Assembly (NCBI RefSeq): GCF_021730395.1
Contig: NC_069364.1
Span: forward strand, 77,369,501-77,433,500
DNA length: 64,000 bases
Source: Mercenaria mercenaria
Taxonomy: Eukaryota; Mollusca; Bivalvia; Venerida; Veneridae
Direction of reading: 5' to 3'
The position numbers and the translations under genes were made by a program. This document shows positions 10,070 to 22,122 of the stretch, one piece after another; the stretch's first letter is position 1, and each line of letters starts with the position of its first letter. The notes under the pieces are model-generated. The model was not told where the DNA came from. It saw nothing but the letters and a program-made list of their open reading frames with translations, and ran no database searches.

Positions 10070-10074
10070 ATAAT
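10070..10074. repeat. 5-bp target duplication ATAAT (left)
   Basis: ATAAT directly precedes the terminal CACACTGGCC; the same five bases follow the right terminus at 22810-22814. Because ATAAT is AT-rich, a 3-bp TAA duplication with ends TCACAC...GTGTGA cannot be excluded. Confidence 0.7.
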
Positions 10075-10761
10075 CACACTGGCCATAGCTTTATCAGATC
10101 AAGTGGTTCCAACGTTGTTTGAGCGGTGAATTTTACGCCGATCAGATGGAGAAATATGGCCGATACAACAAATTTCCGGTCTTGTAAGTATGATTTAAAG
10201 GAATTTCTACCCGTTAAATAACGAATCAAATGAAAACGATGGGTGCACCTGGAGCGCAAATGTGTCCATTTTTTAGCACATGTGTCCATTTAGCTGAGAT
10301 TTGTGCCGTTTATTCAAACACTTCTGTACAGTCCGGCGGGGGAAGGAGATTTTTGACAGTTTTTGACAATATCGCATCAAATATAGTGTTTATCGGGAAC
10401 ATGTAACTGTTCAAACACTTTTTACGTAAAGGGCTACCTCTTAAAACAAAGCGTGTGCATTTTCATAGAATTATTCGCGTTTGTTTCCGAAAAATCGGTC
10501 CAAAACCTAATGCAACGCAGTTTCGAGTGGGTCGCTACGCAACGCAATCAAGTGGATACCGTTCTGTGTCTTCCTTGCGAAGTCTTATCCATCTTAAAAA
10601 AAGCCATTAGAGCCTCACAATGAATAAATTCAGACAGTTTTGTATCATTATAATCATCCCGCCATTTCTAATATATTGTACTTTTCCATTTTTATGCTCG
10701 CTTAACATTTAACATATTTTTGCGGACATTGTCAAAAACATCAACACGAAAACATAAAGCA
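10075..10761 (+). repeat. left terminal inverted repeat
   Basis: 687 bp matching the reverse complement of 22123-22809. The few differences seen are clustered near the inner end (for example CATTAGAGCC against CATTGGAGCC). The outer 200+ bp are identical, so a 71-codon open frame appears in mirror image in both ends. Confidence 0.85.
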
Positions 10762-12118
10762 TGTTAAACCGTTCCGTGTCTTACTTGTCGCGACGTATTT
10801 TTCATATAAAAAGTGGTCCATGATGTTCATTAACATCATTTATGCCATATATGCCACTTAATTTCATTAAAATGTACTAATAGTTGTTTTCTTTTCCTTC
10901 CTAAATCGAGTTTTCCGTTCAGCAGGCATTGAGTACGGCGTTATCTGGAACATCATACATATTGTTCGATTAATCCTTAATGAGTTGAGCTATCAGAGAA
11001 AAGTCAAACGTTTACCGTGCAGACGTCTGCAAAAACGATCTATGTATTGTACAGTTTTACGCATGTAACATTTATATTTTTCCTTTTTTGTTTGTCTTTA
11101 TTTACCTGAGTGAAATATTGACTAAACAAGGGAATATCTGCAATGATTCTTGTTTTATATGTACGGTAAATGCTTCACTGAAGGCAATACTAATAAATAT
11201 TACACGTTTGATTAATAAAACAAAACTTTACCGAATAAATAAAGGCCGGCAATAGATCTCCCGCATTCTGTGTACGCACGTTTTGAATGCATACTATCAA
11301 ACCTGTGTAATACCTAACCTAATATTGGTGTTTTAATGTTAGTGCTTAATAACACTCGCGAAGTACTGTGAGTACCAACATTTCTTTTATTCAACTTTCA
11401 GGCGTTCGTTCGTCCGTCCGGCTCTTAGTTTGTTTGTCCTTCCGTCCGCAAATGAAAATGCTTATAACTGAAAGTGCTTGTCTTTTCATAACAATTTATT
11501 TGCACTGTACAAACTAAACAATTGCGCTCTGGAAATGCAACAGAAGCCCTCAGTGGTTGCTAAACCCCAAAGCTGACAGAGGCTTGGAATCGCTTCCGGC
11601 CTCCATGACCACCGGGGTTTTTTGCAGGCCCGAGGCCTCCTGTTTGAAATTTTTATCCTACGCCTGTGTTGTTGATATATATAAGTGACAATGTCATGAC
11701 AGGTCATGCAAATATATATATATGGGCCGCGCCATGCGAAAACCAACATAGTCCTTTTCCGATCCGCGCAGTCTAGTCAAGATCAATGCTGTTCGCTTTC
11801 AAAGCCTATTGCAATTAGATAAACTGTTAGCGAAAAGCATGGATCCTGACCAGACTGCGCGGATGCATGCTGGTCGCAAACGTACTAAATTGGTTTTCTC
11901 ATGGCGCGGCTCATATAATAATTATGACGTAATTATTCAACCTATTCATTCTCAAATCATTTCTTTATGAAATTATATTCCAGATTAGTTTCCAATCGGG
12001 CTACATTCAAGGCTGCATCTCATTTCTCAAACAAATTTCACATGGATACTAATACATGTATTGTACTGATTAAATAAATGTTGAAGTACAATGCAGATTT
12101 TTTTTATTTCTCTTTCAG
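10762..12118. other. left interior of the transposon, no gene seen
   Basis: No coding exon recognised. It contains a CCGTC-rich patch (11403-11450) resembling the start of the tandem-repeat-cored elements, and a palindromic MITE (11724-11912). A good splice acceptor (TTTCTCTTTCAG, ending 12118) closes the stretch, so part of it is probably the 5' intron of the C2H2 gene. Confidence 0.5.
11724..11912. mobile_element. palindromic MITE (GAGCCGCGCCATG family)
   Basis: Ends GGGCCGCGCCATGCGAAAAC and its inverted counterpart GTTTTCTCATGGCGCGGCTC, flanked by ATAT on both sides. The middle holds the inverted CAGTCTGGTCAGGATCC-type arms. A fuller copy is at 61505-61738. Confidence 0.75.
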
Positions 12119-12127
12119 TTTGAAGTC

Positions 12128-12706
12128 ATGGATTCTTACGTTTGCCCAGAATGCGGGAAGTCATATAAGCATCAGAAAACTCTAAACAGACACACAGCTT
12201 CACATAATGGGGACAGACCTCATGAATGTGCCATATGTGGCAAAGGGTTCTTAAGAAAAGACGTGTATACAAATCATTTAAAGAGTCATGACACGGCAAA
12301 CCCTTCCTTTATATGCCATACTTGTGGTAAATGCTTCACGAGAAAATCCACTCTTTATCAACATTCAATAATTCACGATCCTGCAAAAAGGTACAAGTGT
12401 AGTAAATGTGACAAATCCTACCTCACGTCGTCAGCTCTGAGGAAACATTCTCTAGTTCATGAGGAGAAGAAGAAGTGCGATAGATGTGCCAAGCACTTTA
12501 TACATCTAGACGAACACATCAAGTCATGCAGTCAAAACATGTGTTGTGAATGTGATGTTTGTGGCAAAAAATTTAAACAGAAAAGATATTTAAATGAACA
12601 CATGCGGTGTGTGCACAGACAACTTGAACTCTATGAGTGCAAAAAATGTGGAAATAAATACAACCACAGAGCGTCTCTTCATTACCATAAGAAAAATTGT
12701 TCATGA
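12128..12706 (+). CDS. seven-finger C2H2 zinc-finger protein, transposon cargo
   Basis: 192 residues made almost entirely of zinc fingers. Fingers 1-4 are canonical CX2CX12HX3H (from about residues 5, 33, 63 and 91). Finger 5 is shortened and ends in Cys (CX2CX9HX3C, from about residue 117). Finger 6 is CX2CX12HX4H and finger 7 is CX2CX12HX4C. Linkers are degenerate, not the TGEKP type. The start ATG lies 9 nt after a strong acceptor (TTTCAG|TTTGAAGTCATG), so an upstream exon, probably untranslated, is expected. An AATAAA follows at about 12885. The role is presumably DNA binding, perhaps to the inverted repeats or in regulation of the element; that is inference. It is convergent with the nuclease gene and could also be a captured host gene. 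Confidence 0.8.
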   Translation: MDSYVCPECGKSYKHQKTLNRHTASHNGDRPHECAICGKGFLRKDVYTNHLKSHDTANPSFICHTCGKCFTRKSTLYQHSIIHDPAKRYKCSKCDKSYLTSSALRKHSLVHEEKKKCDRCAKHFIHLDEHIKSCSQNMCCECDVCGKKFKQKRYLNEHMRCVHRQLELYECKKCGNKYNHRASLHYHKKNCS

Positions 12707-14280
12707 GCCAGTGACTAGATACGTTTCCAATCTTTGTTTTATTTTTGAATATCGTTTAAAACTAACTACCAATTCTTTGACCAATTTTACGAAGCTATGG
12801 TGTACATGATTTAAAAAAAACTATCTTTGCATAACAAGTTACGGTAATTTAAAGTGTCATACATCAATAGTGTGGGTATAGTACGAATAAATGCAAGTAC
12901 CTGGTGCTTTTTAAATGCTAATAACGAAATACAGGCCTTAGCTTTTAATGTCTTTTTTTACACTTAGTGACTTATACGATCATATTTCTATATAACATCT
13001 CTCTTGTATTTCTTATAAAAACAATGTGACCGGCATGTCATTTCTTAAAAATTTCAACCTATTTAATTGACCGTACAGACACAATTTTTGAAAGAGAGTG
13101 CAAGAGTTGGCAAGTGCTATTATTATATATTAGCAAACACACAGTACCGATAAGGTCATTATTCCCCACCTCTGTGTCATGTTGAAAAGTTGTCGTGCAG
13201 TGAATTGAGGGAACAAGTAAGTACTGGTAGAATATCCAGGGACAATCATTTGGTATTACCGGCACAAGTGATTCATCTGTCGGCTAAATCAATCAAGCTG
13301 CAAGTGTGTTTAAATGTTTTACATTTAATTCTTACGTTTTAACATACCATGTTTTGTATGTACATGTATCCGTTAATCAGTAGAAGTAGGAGCAGGTAGC
13401 TCTTCCAAAATCTTCTTTGTGACTTATATCGCATGTTTTTATGTTTATCTCATTACATTTTTTGTAAATGTATACTCGAGTCTGAGTACTTAATCCTTTA
13501 TACGCCCGTTTTTTAGGTATTTTTCCGACCAGTTTGAAAGAAATTCGACTCGTGTGTTATATTACAATTACCAATCAAGTTGCACTTTACATAGAAATGT
13601 TAAGTGTTTGCAGATTTTTTCTTTCATTTTTGTATAATCATTTGTATCATCTCGCTGGTACATATGTTAATAACATGTATCGTGCATATTTCTTATTAAT
13701 TTCAAATAAGATTTCTCTCTTTGTAAACTTGTATATGTATCAGATGTTCGTTTCTCAGAGAAAACACAGTCAAAATCGGTTGACATTTTCAGAGTAAACA
13801 CAGTCAAAATCGGTTGACATTTTACTCATTGTAGTGCATCATCTACTTTAAAGAAACACTCCATGTTGTGATATACTTTCAGAATTATGCCATCAAAACA
13901 CTGCAAAGAATAAGGCATTTCTCTTTTGAAACAATAAAAGGTTTTCTTAATGGAATCTGATTTATTCTTAAATCATACATACAAAAACAAATGACAATTT
14001 GTTAAAAAGGTGCTATTCTCACATGAAATAATGTTACAAAGTGAACCGTTTGGACAATAACATTTCTGTCTTGTTATTTTTCAGATTGTTATAATTCTAA
14101 TAAAATAAGTTCAGCTTAACCATATTGTCTTTGTATATACATTTTGTGTACCATTTATAGCGCAAAGACAACAATAATTTCAACAGTTAAAGGATGTGGT
14201 TTGATAATCAAAGGTAGCTCTGCACGATGGTATTGACGTAACGAAATTTATCCGAAACCTCGTCATTTCATACGAAAGAA

Positions 14281-14688
14281 AACAAGAGCTGTCTCAGGAG
14301 ACAGCGTGCTCAACTATTTCGAAGGTGGATAGTGAAAACGGGCATATCTGAGGAAACGAGAGCTGTCACTGGCGTGTTTCATGACTCCAATGGTGGATGA
14401 AGATATTCAATATGATACTGCACAATAACTTGAGTCTGTGTCAAAAATATTAAGTAATAAGAGAGGTAAAGATAAAGTTATCAAAACACTATATATGATG
14501 TGGATGATGATGGGGAGAAACTATTATAAGTTTGAATCAAATCTATTTATACTAGTAATTACAGAGGTAAGAAGAAACATAGAGAAAGTTTAAAAAAAAT
14601 AACCAAAGTGGGGACGCAAAAAGACGCCGACGCCGCGTCGAGTAGGATAGCCCTTCTTATACTTCGTATAGTCGAGGTAAAATCATTC
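14281..14688 (-). mobile_element. non-autonomous interspersed element (ACAAGAGCTGTC family)
   Basis: Starts AACAAGAGCTGTCTCAGGAG with a short hairpin and ends with GACGCCGACGCCGCGTCGAG plus a TATAGTCGAG hairpin. It is the reverse orientation of the class seen whole at 53055-54652. Degenerate, no coding. Confidence 0.55.
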
Positions 14689-14756
14689 ATCGTGCAAATA
14701 TTATCTCATGTGTTCGGTTATAATTTCGGCATCACTGCTTTAGGACTTAGGATGCT

Positions 14757-14925
14757 TTAGTGTTTAACTTCTGCAAAATTCCGATGGATTACTTACCGCG
14801 CGAGTTCGATAAGGCGAGGGTACTGACGTATCCCTAATGAACCTGCATAATGTGTTATTTAGTGAAAATGAACTTCGGCCAGAATAATTGAGCAAAAACA
14901 TCAAACACGTGACTTTCAAACCGAG
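14757..14925. repeat. decayed relative of the 3364-3803 foldback element
   Basis: Shares the order CTGC-GAATCCC-like, GAGTTCG-like, GGCGAGGGTAC, ACGTATCCC and TGCA..GTGTTAT with the palindromic part at 3372-3500, with many substitutions. Confidence 0.45.
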
Positions 14926-15096
14926 TTAGGTATATTCTAAACTTTTAGGGTTTAGGAATCGGGATTTAATCAACTTTTTAACGTGCAGAATTACCTTCAT
15001 GCAGACTTGCATAATTTTACAAATAGCTTACAACTACACCCATCCCCCCTCCCCCGCAAAAAGTCGAAATGAACATCACTTATGTAGATTATATGT

Positions 15097-18000
15097 TTAA
15101 GAGTCTGATAGCTGTGATCTCTTGTTTGGCAAGACTTTTGATTCATCACATTTATGAAATTCTCTTCTCATTGGCAAAGTTCCTTTTGGAGGAGCATCCA
15201 GGTCAGATGTAAGCCCGCCAAGTTTGCGTCTTGCCTTTGTCCGTCGTCTTTCTGGTTGATCAAACGCATGGTTCCTGTAAAGCAGACGCATAAAAGATTA
15301 ACCGTATTGTTAAGCAAGCGCCTGCACTAACAAGAACTGACTGAGGACAGCGACGCTCAACTATTAACCAGCCTTGTCAACTGAAAATAATAAATGTCCA
15401 AAAAGGGGCATAATTTCTAAAAAGAAACAGAGTTGTGGAACCTGCGCAATATAAATAAATCTTCAATGGGAATAAGTGTGTGAAGCTTCAATCCATTACC
15501 ATAAGTGGTTTACTAAGATACCAGCTTAAATACAAAAACGTAACCTAATCGGGACGTCGACGCAGACACATGGGTGGGTCCAGTAGTCGACCTATTCATT
15601 CTTCGAATGGTCGAGCTAATAAAAATAATATGTATTTTTTATAATACGAACGGTGAAGTTGTGTTGTATATCCCCCTGTGGTTATTCGGTGAATGACGCT
15701 AACGCATAGGGCACAGATTTGGTTTGAGATCAGTGGTTCGAACCTAGAGGACACCTGGATTTGACAGGGTTTTATTTCAACAGCAAGATATATAAGCTTG
15801 TGGAATGTTAGTTCAGCATTGATATAATAATTTTGTCGGTATAATATAATTACAACCTATTTAATTTTTCAGTATAGTTAATGGAAACTTATTAAAATAT
15901 ACTAAAAGCAGATTAAGATATGACTTAGGTACTTACACAGGTACAATCGTTAAAGACTTAGTACCGTTGTAATCAGTCATCAAAGTATCTTCTCCTTTTT
16001 CTGTCTCGGATATTTCTACCTCTGGATCACTGAGATCGTTATTGTCTGTTAAGATGTGACCTTCAACCACTGGATATACCGAAGAGCGAGACGTTCTCAT
16101 ATGGAACCCCCTGGAAATTTTAGAGACACGTTGAAATATATAATCTTTGTGTAAGTGAATTCAACTGTTAATTGATATAACGATTAACAAATGGTTTTAG
16201 GTTGTTTGATATCTTGATTAATATAATTTATAGAGAACCAACGTTAGCGATGCTGATAACGGAAATTGTAAACCTTAGAAAAGTAAAAATACCCAATGCG
16301 CTTAGGGATATGGCTACCGTGTGTAAAGTTGTAATACACAATGCGCTTACACAGGGTAAAGTTATTTTTCTTAGGTTGCCAAAAACCATCAACTTGGTGT
16401 GTACGTGTCATTTGTTTCATAACATGGAAAACCAACGCTCTTGTGGATTAGTTCATGCGTACCTGAACACTGAACCGTGATGAATTCGGGCGACAAATCA
16501 TTCAATTTCTACTGATTTTACTTTTTTTTCTCTCTCTATCAAAGCATGTCTTTTATGTATCTAGGTCGGTCATATAGAAAACATTATTAGACGGAGCTTT
16601 TTATCGGGCGTCATGTAACAATTATATGTTATTAGATTTGTATTGAGAAATATGCACGAATTCTGCAGCGGAGATATTGCGCACCTTACCTTAAGTGCGC
16701 AATATTATTCCGCGAAAGAACGAGTGCATATTTCTCAATACAAATCTAATAATGTTTTTATTACATGCGCATCTACACTTAAAATTATTTTATATCTGAT
16801 AAAGGATTTGTTATCAAATCTTAGTGAAATTGAATATATCGCCGTTTAAGAAGTTTTAAACGCAACGAGATACATGAGACTGATTTCACAACCCGATATG
16901 AAATATGAACGTCAATATGTAAAATTATTACATACCTAAAATTGTTTTCCATTGGGTTTCAATGGACCGCGATCGTGCAATATTTTTCCATATCATGACA
17001 TGCAACGCTTTCATATCGGACGTGGAATGTTTTATTAACGTTGTAATGGAAAGAATCGCGTGACGTCCATGACGTCCACGCGCACGTTGCGAAAACATGT
17101 TGACGTCATATAAATGATATCATTTGATGGTGGATATGTAATAAAAAGGTTATCAACTTTGTATGTGGATATATGCACGAGTTCTGCAGCGGTAATATTG
17201 CGCGACTTTAGGAGCGCAATATTATCCGCGAAAGAACGAGTTATTATTATTATTATTATTAATTATTATTAATTATTGACGTTTTATGTTCCAATGAAAG
17301 TTAACGGAGTTATGAGTATGTAATAAATCTTACAATATTGACCGGTAAGAATCTCTATCAGTGTTTATTATTGCCCTTGTAAAAATCCGTTGCTAACCTT
17401 TTTAAAACTTGCGAAATTTATATTGTTTATTGCTCTGGTACACAGATTAACGATCTTTATGTAATGGATATTACGTAAAAAAGCATAGCATAGTCTTTTG
17501 TGGCAGAGAAATGAAAGAGGCGTGCATATATGGAAACTGTGACCAATCACACTGTAATAGCATTAATCACAAAAAAGTGTAGCAATTTGATAAGTACCTG
17601 TTAGGATTACATTTGTATGTCATAACTTCTGTTAGAGCAGATATTATTCTTGGCACATCCTTGGCTTTTACAGACATAGACTTGTTAAAGTTCATATCCT
17701 GTATACCACCAACGGCAGTTTCTGCTGGTAAGCTGCTAACAGTTCTCACGCAGTAAGGACCACATATATCTAATAATTGTATCTTGGTGTCAATGCCAAC
17801 AAGAAACCCCTCGAAACCTATGGTAGAGAAGCCTTTTAACTGCAACGAAGCAGGAGGAAACACTGAGAAATCCACATCCTTTAACAAATAGTCTCGAAGT
17901 TCTAACCATCTTATGACCCGTTCGCTAGCTGATAAAGCTGGCTGATCTTCCGCTTCATACCACCGGCGAATCAAATGACACAATTCTGCCTCATTCAGAT

Positions 18001-21000
18001 CTCCATTTTCAACCATAATATCTTCAACTTCCCTCGAAAAATGGGTTTGTGCAAAAGAATTGCTTTGTTTATCCGTAAGGTCATCAACCATGGCAGGAGT
18101 TAGTTTCGTTTGAAACGATGAAGCTACTTTTTTCCATGCTTCTGGAGATATGCCTTGAAGGCCTGTTGTGCTTGTCCGTATTCTGAGATTAGTGAGGAGA
18201 TGGTGCGAGTCGAGCGTTTTACACAGAAGCGCACCAGTGGCTTTATTAATTTCTGGGTATGAATACCATTCAATGGGGATGTAGTTGTTGTCAATCTTCA
18301 CTTGACATTGCGGATCAAGGGGCATTTTTGCCTGCCATTTTGCTAGTCTCGATGGGTATACGTATTGCGCATAGGCAATATTCAGTATCTGCTTCGGGAC
18401 TGTTTTCCCTCTAAGAACTTTTTCAGCCATTTTCTTTAGTGTCGGTACTTTTTTAACTTTTTTGTTCAGGGAAACAGTTGAGCCATTACCAAGCATACCA
18501 CAAAGTGTATTGATTAATTTCTCCTTTGTCCAGTTTCCTTTAAATTCGGTTTCAACAGAGCTGAATATTGTCTTCAGTGTATTTCCTATCACACACAGTT
18601 CTTCTTTCGTAAATATAACCATCTTTGTTGCCGTTACCATAAGCTCCTTCAACGTAGCAGGCAACATTTTTTTCCATTTTTCGTGACGTTTGCAGTTTTG
18701 GAGTTTCGTTAAAATTTCTTTATAATTGTCTTCACTGAGATCTTTAAGATGGAGATCCACTTGTTCCTGTCTTTCTGTAAACGTTTTTGTTCTTAAATTG
18801 ACTTCTGGGTCTCCTTGTGTTTCTTCAATGTCAGCGTCCGAAGAGTTTAACTTTTCAGCTGTTAAGATATTGTTGATGTCTCTTGAAATATTATTCAGGG
18901 CTGTCATCAGTTCCGCATCTCCGTTTTTTTCTACGGCATCAATAACGTTATCTGGGATCCAGTTCATATTGTCTTCTATGGTTTGACATTCCTCAAAGGT
19001 ATCGTCGATTTCGTCGTTGCTCTTGTTTGTAGATCTTGTCCAGTATTTAATATTTCTGTTTGTTGTAATCTTTGTAAATGCGATATCATTTGATGTGACA
19101 ACTATTTCATTTTTCCTCCTTTCTATCATAATTCCCTCTTTCGGCTTTAAATCCGCTTGCATATTTGGTTTGTTCACATGAATTAATTTATCTACTATGT
19201 CTTTTTTCTTCATTTTTGTTACTTCATTCCATACGTCCTTTTGTAACTGAAGTTTTGTTAGAGGTTGAGATTCTCCATCACGCACCATTATCTGATACCA
19301 CTGACCGTCGAAAGCAAGGAGCGGAATTTCTAGTCCTGCCTTTTTACATTCATTTAAAACGTCCTCAGTGGCTGCTCTTAGTTGTTCATTGCTCAGTTTA
19401 TAATCTTTCAATCCAAAAGCAACTATCATTGAGTTAGGAATTTCAGCTGACCAATGCCTATCTTTGTTTGACAATACCCAGACCATAACCTCGTTTGCTT
19501 TCCTTCTAGAAAGTTGGTACCCGATTTTGACACAATCATTAGACTCATTCAAAGTTGTCAGTAGTTCTCTAAGGTTATCTTTACCTGTTACTGAGGGTGT
19601 AGACGGGCTTTCATTTCCATGATCAATATATGGTGATTGATTATGTGATAGAACTGGATCTATGTTGGAACTCGACATACTGGCTGACGGTATTTCTGAT
19701 AGAAGTCGCACGTTTGTCTCAGAAAACTGAAGTAGTTTTTTCTTTAATTCTGACGTAACAGGGGATTTTCTTGACGGTCTTTCAGGTTGTTCCTTTCCAT
19801 ATAAAAGCTCTGCTTGATCTTGTATTGCTAACCAAAGGTCTTCGTCAAAGTCTACCTCAAAGAATGTACTACTCTCTTTGGTGTAGCAAATGAAAATCAG
19901 AGACATTACATCCAAAGCTTTCATCTCAGCCAAACACTGACAGATGTAATACTGAGGAATCGTGTAGAAAAGTGTTTCACCGTCAGTTTTGGGGTATGGA
20001 CATTTTATTTCAATTGCTGCAACACGCTCGTTATTATTATCACCTCGGCACAAACTACCGTCCGGAGAAACTGCTATCAATGGTTTCCCAAAGTCTACAT
20101 TCCCTGACAGTAAACAGCAACCCACCTCAATGAATGACAAATCTGGATGGAAAACTGGTAAAAATTTCCCTACCAATGTAGCTACAGCATTAGGTTCATT
20201 TTCTGTACCGTGTTTTAGTCGAACCTGCACAGCTTCTGGTAGCTCTGGTCCTTCTTTAGAGAGAATATGGGTATCAAAATGTTGCTTTTGAATAGACAAA
20301 GTTCTCAGTCCTAAGGCGTTGTGCAATGTACTTCCTGTTACTGGAGCTAATTTCCGAATTTCCTTCCATTCATTGCTTCCTTGCTTAATGAAGATTGTTG
20401 GAATCGGTTTCAGTTGCATTTGCACAGGTTTTAACATAAAGAGATTTTTCTGTTTTGACGGTTCAATAGTTTTAGCAATGTACGATTTTGAATCAGCTAA
20501 TGCACTAGCCTTTTCACACAGATTGTCAATATTCAAAAGTGCTCTTGAAATGAAATGTTTAACTCTGTATAAAAAGGCCTGTATACTGCTTATTGCAAAT
20601 ATGTATTTAGAGGTTTTCCATTCAGGTCCAGCTCTTTCTTTAAGTTTTTCTAGTCCATATTCTTGTTTTCTTTTTAACGTTCTGGCTTCTTTCAATTTCA
20701 GTGTTAACACAAGAAGTAATGCACGAATCATATCCAGGATTTCCATCTTTTTACAAGCTTTGTCACTTTCGTCAAAACCGGGCTCTTCGCAGGTTTCTAC
20801 AAACTCATTTATTTCAATTTTAATGTCGTCTATTAGTGTTTTTTCTTTCTGTAATCTGTCTCTAAGTTCGTTCAAATTCGGACGTGCTTCATGTCCAAAC
20901 ATATCAACGTCCCCATAGGTATCATCAAGTCCAGCTGTGACCTTTTTTGCATCTAAGCACATCATGTTCACTTTACTTTGAGGACTATCACTTATTGCTT

Positions 21001-21775
21001 TAACAGCGCGATGAATTATCCCAGGGCTGAGTGTAGATGGAATGTCTGAGTTTTGTGCGTCTACAAAGGTATTTCTAGAAGGAATTGCAAAATTGATCTC
21101 GGTTTTCTCTGGATCTAGTTTTCTGTTGCTAGATGGAGTTGACAAAAAAGATCCTATGGCTCGCGGTCCGCTCATAAAGCATAAAAATTTTCCCCGGAAA
21201 AGGCGATAACCTGCGCGCCAAAAATCCTTTGTGATTTTGAAAAATCTCATTTCTTGGAGACTATTACAGTTATACCATTTAACTGTCTCTAACCAAAGAA
21301 GAAAAGCGATGTTTGCCAACGGGTACTTATTCAGTTTGATAAGAGTTAGAAATATTGTTAAATAATGTAATATTTTTGCTTCAGAAAGTTGTCTCAGGAC
21401 AGCCTTGTCGCTTGCAATGTCTAAAAAATCTTTCTCTTCTTCTGTTAATTCTTCAGACATTTCATCAAATAAAACTCTTTCTTCTAATACCTTATTTTGA
21501 ACAGGTTTTTTTCTTGATTTTTTGGTGCTTGAAGTTGGAGTTAGCAATCTTTTCGTTTTTTCTGGGGTTTTTGATTCACTTTGAGGACATGGAGAAAACG
21601 TTCTTAATCGTTTGCTTGGTGACAAATCTCTATTGGTATTACTAGTCCGTTTATTTTCTTTCATTGGCGTCTGAACTTCATTTCTATTTTCAGTTTTGAA
21701 TGGCGACCATATAGCTTTGTTACGTCTTTTCTGTTTGATGGTGGACAAATAAAATCTTGTCTTTTTTCTGGCCAT
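15097..21775 (-). CDS. 1509-aa YqaJ-type nuclease protein of the transposon, three exons
   Basis: Exons 21775-17598, 16110-15937 and 15274-15097. The junctions AACAG|GTACTT to TTCCAG|GGGGTT and CCTGT|GTAAGT to TTACAG|GAACC keep frame, so the long open frame does not end at its own stop (17567) but gains 116 residues. N-terminus (1-95) is basic and Ser/Pro-rich, nuclear-type. Helical and coiled-coil-like segments occupy 100-200 and 300-430. Residues 465-660 form a YqaJ/lambda-exonuclease PD-(D/E)XK domain: GSNEW at 466, GTENEP with E527, SPDG with D572, EIKCP with E589 and K591, and the following PQYYICQ helix. Residues 770-845 (FDGQW at 822, then PLT) could be a second, RNase-H-like fold (speculative). 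The C-terminus (from 1250) has a conserved-looking block with SLPAETAVGG and CNPNRGFHMRTS. YqaJ-family nucleases are recombination exonucleases; action on the element's own ends is inference. An acceptor TATTTTCAG lies just before the ATG. Confidence 0.82.
15329..15619 (-). mobile_element. non-autonomous element in intron 2 of the nuclease gene
   Basis: Starts CAAGAACTGACTGAGGACAG and ends ATTCTTCGAATGGTCGAGCT; degenerate member of the class at 14281-14688. It lies wholly within intron 15275-15936. Confidence 0.5.
16629..16752. repeat. foldback MITE in intron 1 of the nuclease gene
   Basis: Arms TTATTAGATTTGTATTGAG (16629) and CTCAATACAAATCTAATAA (ending 16752) are perfect inverted repeats and continue inwards through ATATGCAC. 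The interior holds GATATTGCGC/GCGCAATATT. A partial relative is at 17170-17245. Confidence 0.7.
17170..17275. repeat. partial foldback relative plus ATT microsatellite
   Basis: ATATGCACGAGTTCTGCAGC and the GCGCAATATT palindrome repeat the core of 16629-16752, followed by (ATT)n at about 17240-17275. In intron 1 of the nuclease gene. Confidence 0.55.
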
Positions 21776-22122
21776 TTTAATGTTTTCTGTGATTTATCTC
21801 TGAAAATAGATGAGCGCAACATCAGGAATATGAATGAAAAGATGTACAAACGACTGATCCTTACCTTTGATATGGAACAAATTTTATTTATTTTGTATGA
21901 ACAGCTTGCTTAAATGCACAACAAATCAGTAATGAAATCGCAATGCATTGCTTTTAAGGGACTAAAAAGTAATCAACTGTAACTATATGGAATTAAAGAG
22001 TCAACCCGCGTTTGGTATGCTGTTCAGAACCATTCGTGGAGTAGTTATATCCATAAATTGGTTCATGTATTTTTCGAACTTTTACTTCTATTTACTTAAT
22101 GATATTGCTCGATGTTCACCTT

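Larger units (their letters stand above)
12707..15096. other. interior of the transposon between the two genes
   Basis: No gene seen. It holds 3' flank of the C2H2 gene (AT-rich, to about 13950), an interspersed element at 14281-14688 and a decayed foldback relative at 14757-14925. The short open frames are AT-rich and unsupported. Confidence 0.6.

Noticed and set aside
10075-10090. Assignment to Transib/RAG on the basis of CAC ends and 5-bp duplication
   Set aside because: Neither protein shows a recognisable RAG1 core or RAG2 repeats; two short end features are not enough.
10074-10289. Identical 71-codon frames in both ends of the 12.7-kb element (also 22595-22810)
   Set aside because: Mirror images caused by near-identical inverted repeats; no domain and they run off the terminus.
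15660-15790. A tRNA-derived SINE suggested by AGTGGTTCGAACC
   Set aside because: Only the B-box-like string is convincing; no clear A box, core or tail.
18462-20918. Plus-strand open frames of 74-199 codons opposite the nuclease gene
   Set aside because: Antisense shadows of the long minus-strand coding exon.
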